64,000 bases of DNA from NCBI GenBank assembly GCA_035548375.1, contig DASZTG010000080.1, forward strand, positions 81,735 to 145,734, read 5' to 3'. Below, piece after piece: positions 62,075 through 64,000 of this stretch (its first letter is position 1; each line of letters starts with the position of its first letter). The DNA comes from JACQAP01 sp035548375 (GTDB taxonomy: Bacteria > Pseudomonadota > Gammaproteobacteria > Burkholderiales > JACQAP01). Position numbers and translations under genes: made by a program. Under the pieces are notes generated by a model. The model worked only from the letters and a program-made list of their open reading frames with translations, ran no database searches and was not told the DNA's origin.

Positions 62075-64000
62075 ATGAACAAGGTTTATCGACTCGTCTG
62101 GAACACGGTGACCAACACCTGGTGCTGCGCTTCCGAACACGCGCGCGCCCGCGGCAAGTCCTCGCGCGGCGTGGTCTCGCGCCGCGCGTCGCGACAGCTC
62201 GTTTCAGGCCTGCGCCCCTGGCTGGCGACGATATCGGCAGTCTTCCTGACCCTGCACGCGGCGGCGCGCGCTGCGGGTCCCGCGCCCGCGCCAAACCAGT
62301 TGCCCACCGGCGGACAGGTGATAGCCGGCCAGGCCGCCATCCGTCAAACCGGCACCGCAGCACTCAATGTCACCCAGGCCAGCGATCGCGCCGCCATCAA
62401 CTGGCAGACCTTCGACGTCGGCTCTGCCGCCAGCGTCAATTTCCAGCAACCGTCCGCGCAATCGGTGACGCTCAATCGCGTGCTCGACGCCAATCCCAGC
62501 CAGATCTTCGGCAGGCTCACCGCCAACGGCCAGGTGTTCCTGACCAATCCCAACGGTGTTTACTTCGCGCCCGGCGCGAGCGTTGACGTCGGCGGCCTCG
62601 TGGCCACCACGCACGACATATCCGACGCGGACTTCATGTCGGGAAAAAGCACCTTCAGCCGCAACGGTGCCACCGGCAGCGTGACCAACCTCGGACAGAT
62701 CAAGGCCGCCCCCGGCGGCTATGTGGCGCTGCTGGCGCCGGAAGTGCGCAACGAAGGCGTGATCGTGGCGCAAGCGGGCACGGTCGCGCTGGCCGCGGGA
62801 GAAGCCATCACGCTCAACTTTGCACCGACCAGCGGCCTTGCGAGCGTGACCGTCACGCCGGGCCAGATTCGCACGCTGGTGGAGAATCGCCGCGCGATCG
62901 TCGCCGAAGGCGGCCAGATCATCCTGAGCGCGCGCGCGGCGGACCAGTTGCTGGCGAGCGTGGTCAACAGCGGCGAGCTCAGTGCGAGCAGCATGGTCGA
63001 AAGGGGCGGACGCATCGTGCTGGGCGGCGGCGAGATCACGCTGGCCGAGACATCCAGCATCAAGGCCGACGGCGCGAAAGGCGGCGGCGAGATCGTCATC
63101 GGCTCGGCCGTAACGCCGAAACTCGACGCCAAGGGAACGCTCAGCGCGCGCGGCGGCGCGGGTGCGGGCGGCTCGGTCGAGACCTCGGCCGAGCAGGTCG
63201 ACTTCCGCGGCCTGCGCGTCGATACCACCGGCGCAACGGCCACCGGCAACTGGCTGCTAGACCCCTACGACCTGACGGTGGACGCCAGCGCGGCCACGAC
63301 CATTGGCAACAACCTCGGCAGCAGCAATGTCACCCTGCAGACCGGCGCGAGCAGCTCCAGCGGCCCCGGCGTCGTCAATACGAGCGGCGTGGGCGACATC
63401 ACCGTCAGCAGTGCCATCAGCTGGAGCAGCACGAACAAGCTCACGCTGGACGCCTATCGCAACGTCAACGTCAACGCCAGCATCACAGGTGGCGGCGGCA
63501 TGACGCTGAAGGCGGCCGGAGGCGTCATCATCGGCGGCGTCACCCTGCAAACCAACGGCGGCGACATCACGCTGTGGTCGAACTCCGGCGGCGCCACCAC
63601 CGGCGGCGTCTATGTCAAGGACAGCAGCACGCTGGACAGCCGCACCGCGGCCGACCGCACGGCCGCCAACACCAGCACGGCCAGCGGCGGCGGCACGATC
63701 ACGCTCGGCGGCGGCAGCGCGACGACGACGCTGGCCTCGGGCACCGTCGTGCCAACGGGCAGCGCAAGCAGTATCAGTGGCGGCTCGGCCGCGGTGGTGC
63801 TGGGTACGGACAGCGGGTTGGGACACAACGCGGCCGTGAGCTTCTATTCCGGCGGCGGCAACATCGCGATCAGCGGCAACAACACCACCAGCGTGCTCCT
63901 CGGCGTCGCCAGCGGCGTGAACTTCTATTTCGGCGCCAATCTGGATGCTGGCAGCAGCGGCAACATCAGTGTGACCGGCAGCTCGTCGCCAGCCGCCACC
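62075..64000 (+). CDS. Two-partner secretion exoprotein (TpsA, filamentous haemagglutinin-like), 3' end beyond window
   Basis: The first 642 residues of a large secreted protein, open to the window edge. It starts with an extended signal (ESPR-type, MNKVYRLVWNTVTNTWCCAS), then a hydrophobic core (WLATISAVFLTLHAAARAA). The TPS domain follows with the conserved TLNRV and FLTNPNGVYF motifs. Downstream are beta-helix repeats rich in Gly, Ser and Asn. It is presumably an adhesin or toxin-bearing protein exported by the adjacent TpsB. The C-terminus, which would show the effector type, is not in the window. Confidence 0.93.
   Translation, partial: MNKVYRLVWNTVTNTWCCASEHARARGKSSRGVVSRRASRQLVSGLRPWLATISAVFLTLHAAARAAGPAPAPNQLPTGGQVIAGQAAIRQTGTAALNVTQASDRAAINWQTFDVGSAASVNFQQPSAQSVTLNRVLDANPSQIFGRLTANGQVFLTNPNGVYFAPGASVDVGGLVATTHDISDADFMSGKSTFSRNGATGSVTNLGQIKAAPGGYVALLAPEVRNEGVIVAQAGTVALAAGEAITLNFAPTSGLASVTVTPGQIRTLVENRRAIVAEGGQIILSARAADQLLASVVNSGELSASSMVERGGRIVLGGGEITLAETSSIKADGAKGGGEIVIGSAVTPKLDAKGTLSARGGAGAGGSVETSAEQVDFRGLRVDTTGATATGNWLLDPYDLTVDASAATTIGNNLGSSNVTLQTGASSSSGPGVVNTSGVGDITVSSAISWSSTNKLTLDAYRNVNVNASITGGGGMTLKAAGGVIIGGVTLQTNGGDITLWSNSGGATTGGVYVKDSSTLDSRTAADRTAANTSTASGGGTITLGGGSATTTLASGTVVPTGSASSISGGSAAVVLGTDSGLGHNAAVSFYSGGGNIAISGNNTTSVLLGVASGVNFYFGANLDAGSSGNISVTGSSSPAAT

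Overview
The window reads as chromosomal DNA of a GC-rich betaproteobacterium (Burkholderiales/Nitrosomonadales-like). This is an inference from high GC with GC-rich third codon positions, a DUF1840 protein, YceH, a cyanide-insensitive-type bd oxidase, an Ada/2OG-oxygenase pair and a two-partner secretion locus. Coding density is high. I saw no rRNA, tRNA, IS element, prophage or CRISPR array.

Layout. 1-7.4 kb: GST, TerB-like protein, a large secreted zinc metalloprotease, two paralogous small HELVH proteins, rlmJ and upp. 7.4-11.6 kb: cydAB diverging from a BrnA-like antitoxin coupled to a diguanylate cyclase. 11.7-21.1 kb: lipid and small-molecule metabolism (acyl-CoA synthetase, PhyH dioxygenase, SRPBCC, SDR, PfkB kinase, class II aldolase, GST), an MscS channel and a split chromate transporter. 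21.1-32.4 kb: recQ, a PAS-PAS-GGDEF-EAL protein, a flavodoxin-like oxidoreductase, MAPEG, an ApbA-type reductase, an epoxide hydrolase, zwf with a HAD gene, and an FKBP. 32.3-37.7 kb: a TAXI-type binding protein, a lipoprotein, GIY-YIG, YceH and an M23 peptidase. 37.7-45.4 kb: a 1565-residue SF1 helicase-nuclease (candidate defence gene) and an hsp20-lon operon. 45.5-55.9 kb: folE, a dihaem cytochrome c, a catalase-like protein, ada with a 2OG oxygenase, a radical SAM protein, a YlqF GTPase and an AsmA-like protein. 56-58 kb: an ECF41 sigma factor with an AhpD-like protein and a cupin. 58.2-64 kb: a Tat-exported HAD protein, a lytic transglycosylase and a TpsB/TpsA system cut by the window end.

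Three features stand out. (1) Eleven intergenic loci carry GTGA-based heptamer or purine-run repeats, most folding into long imperfect inverted repeats. All eleven lie directly 3' of a gene. They fill all five convergent spacers longer than 90 bp and are absent from all eleven divergent spacers. Two of them share a 17/20 match in their central segment. (2) The helicase-nuclease gene has the domain plan of a single-gene antiphage system. (3) The ECF41 sigma factor has all three family motifs, and near-consensus ECF41 promoters with identical 16-nt spacers precede both the sigma gene and its target genes.
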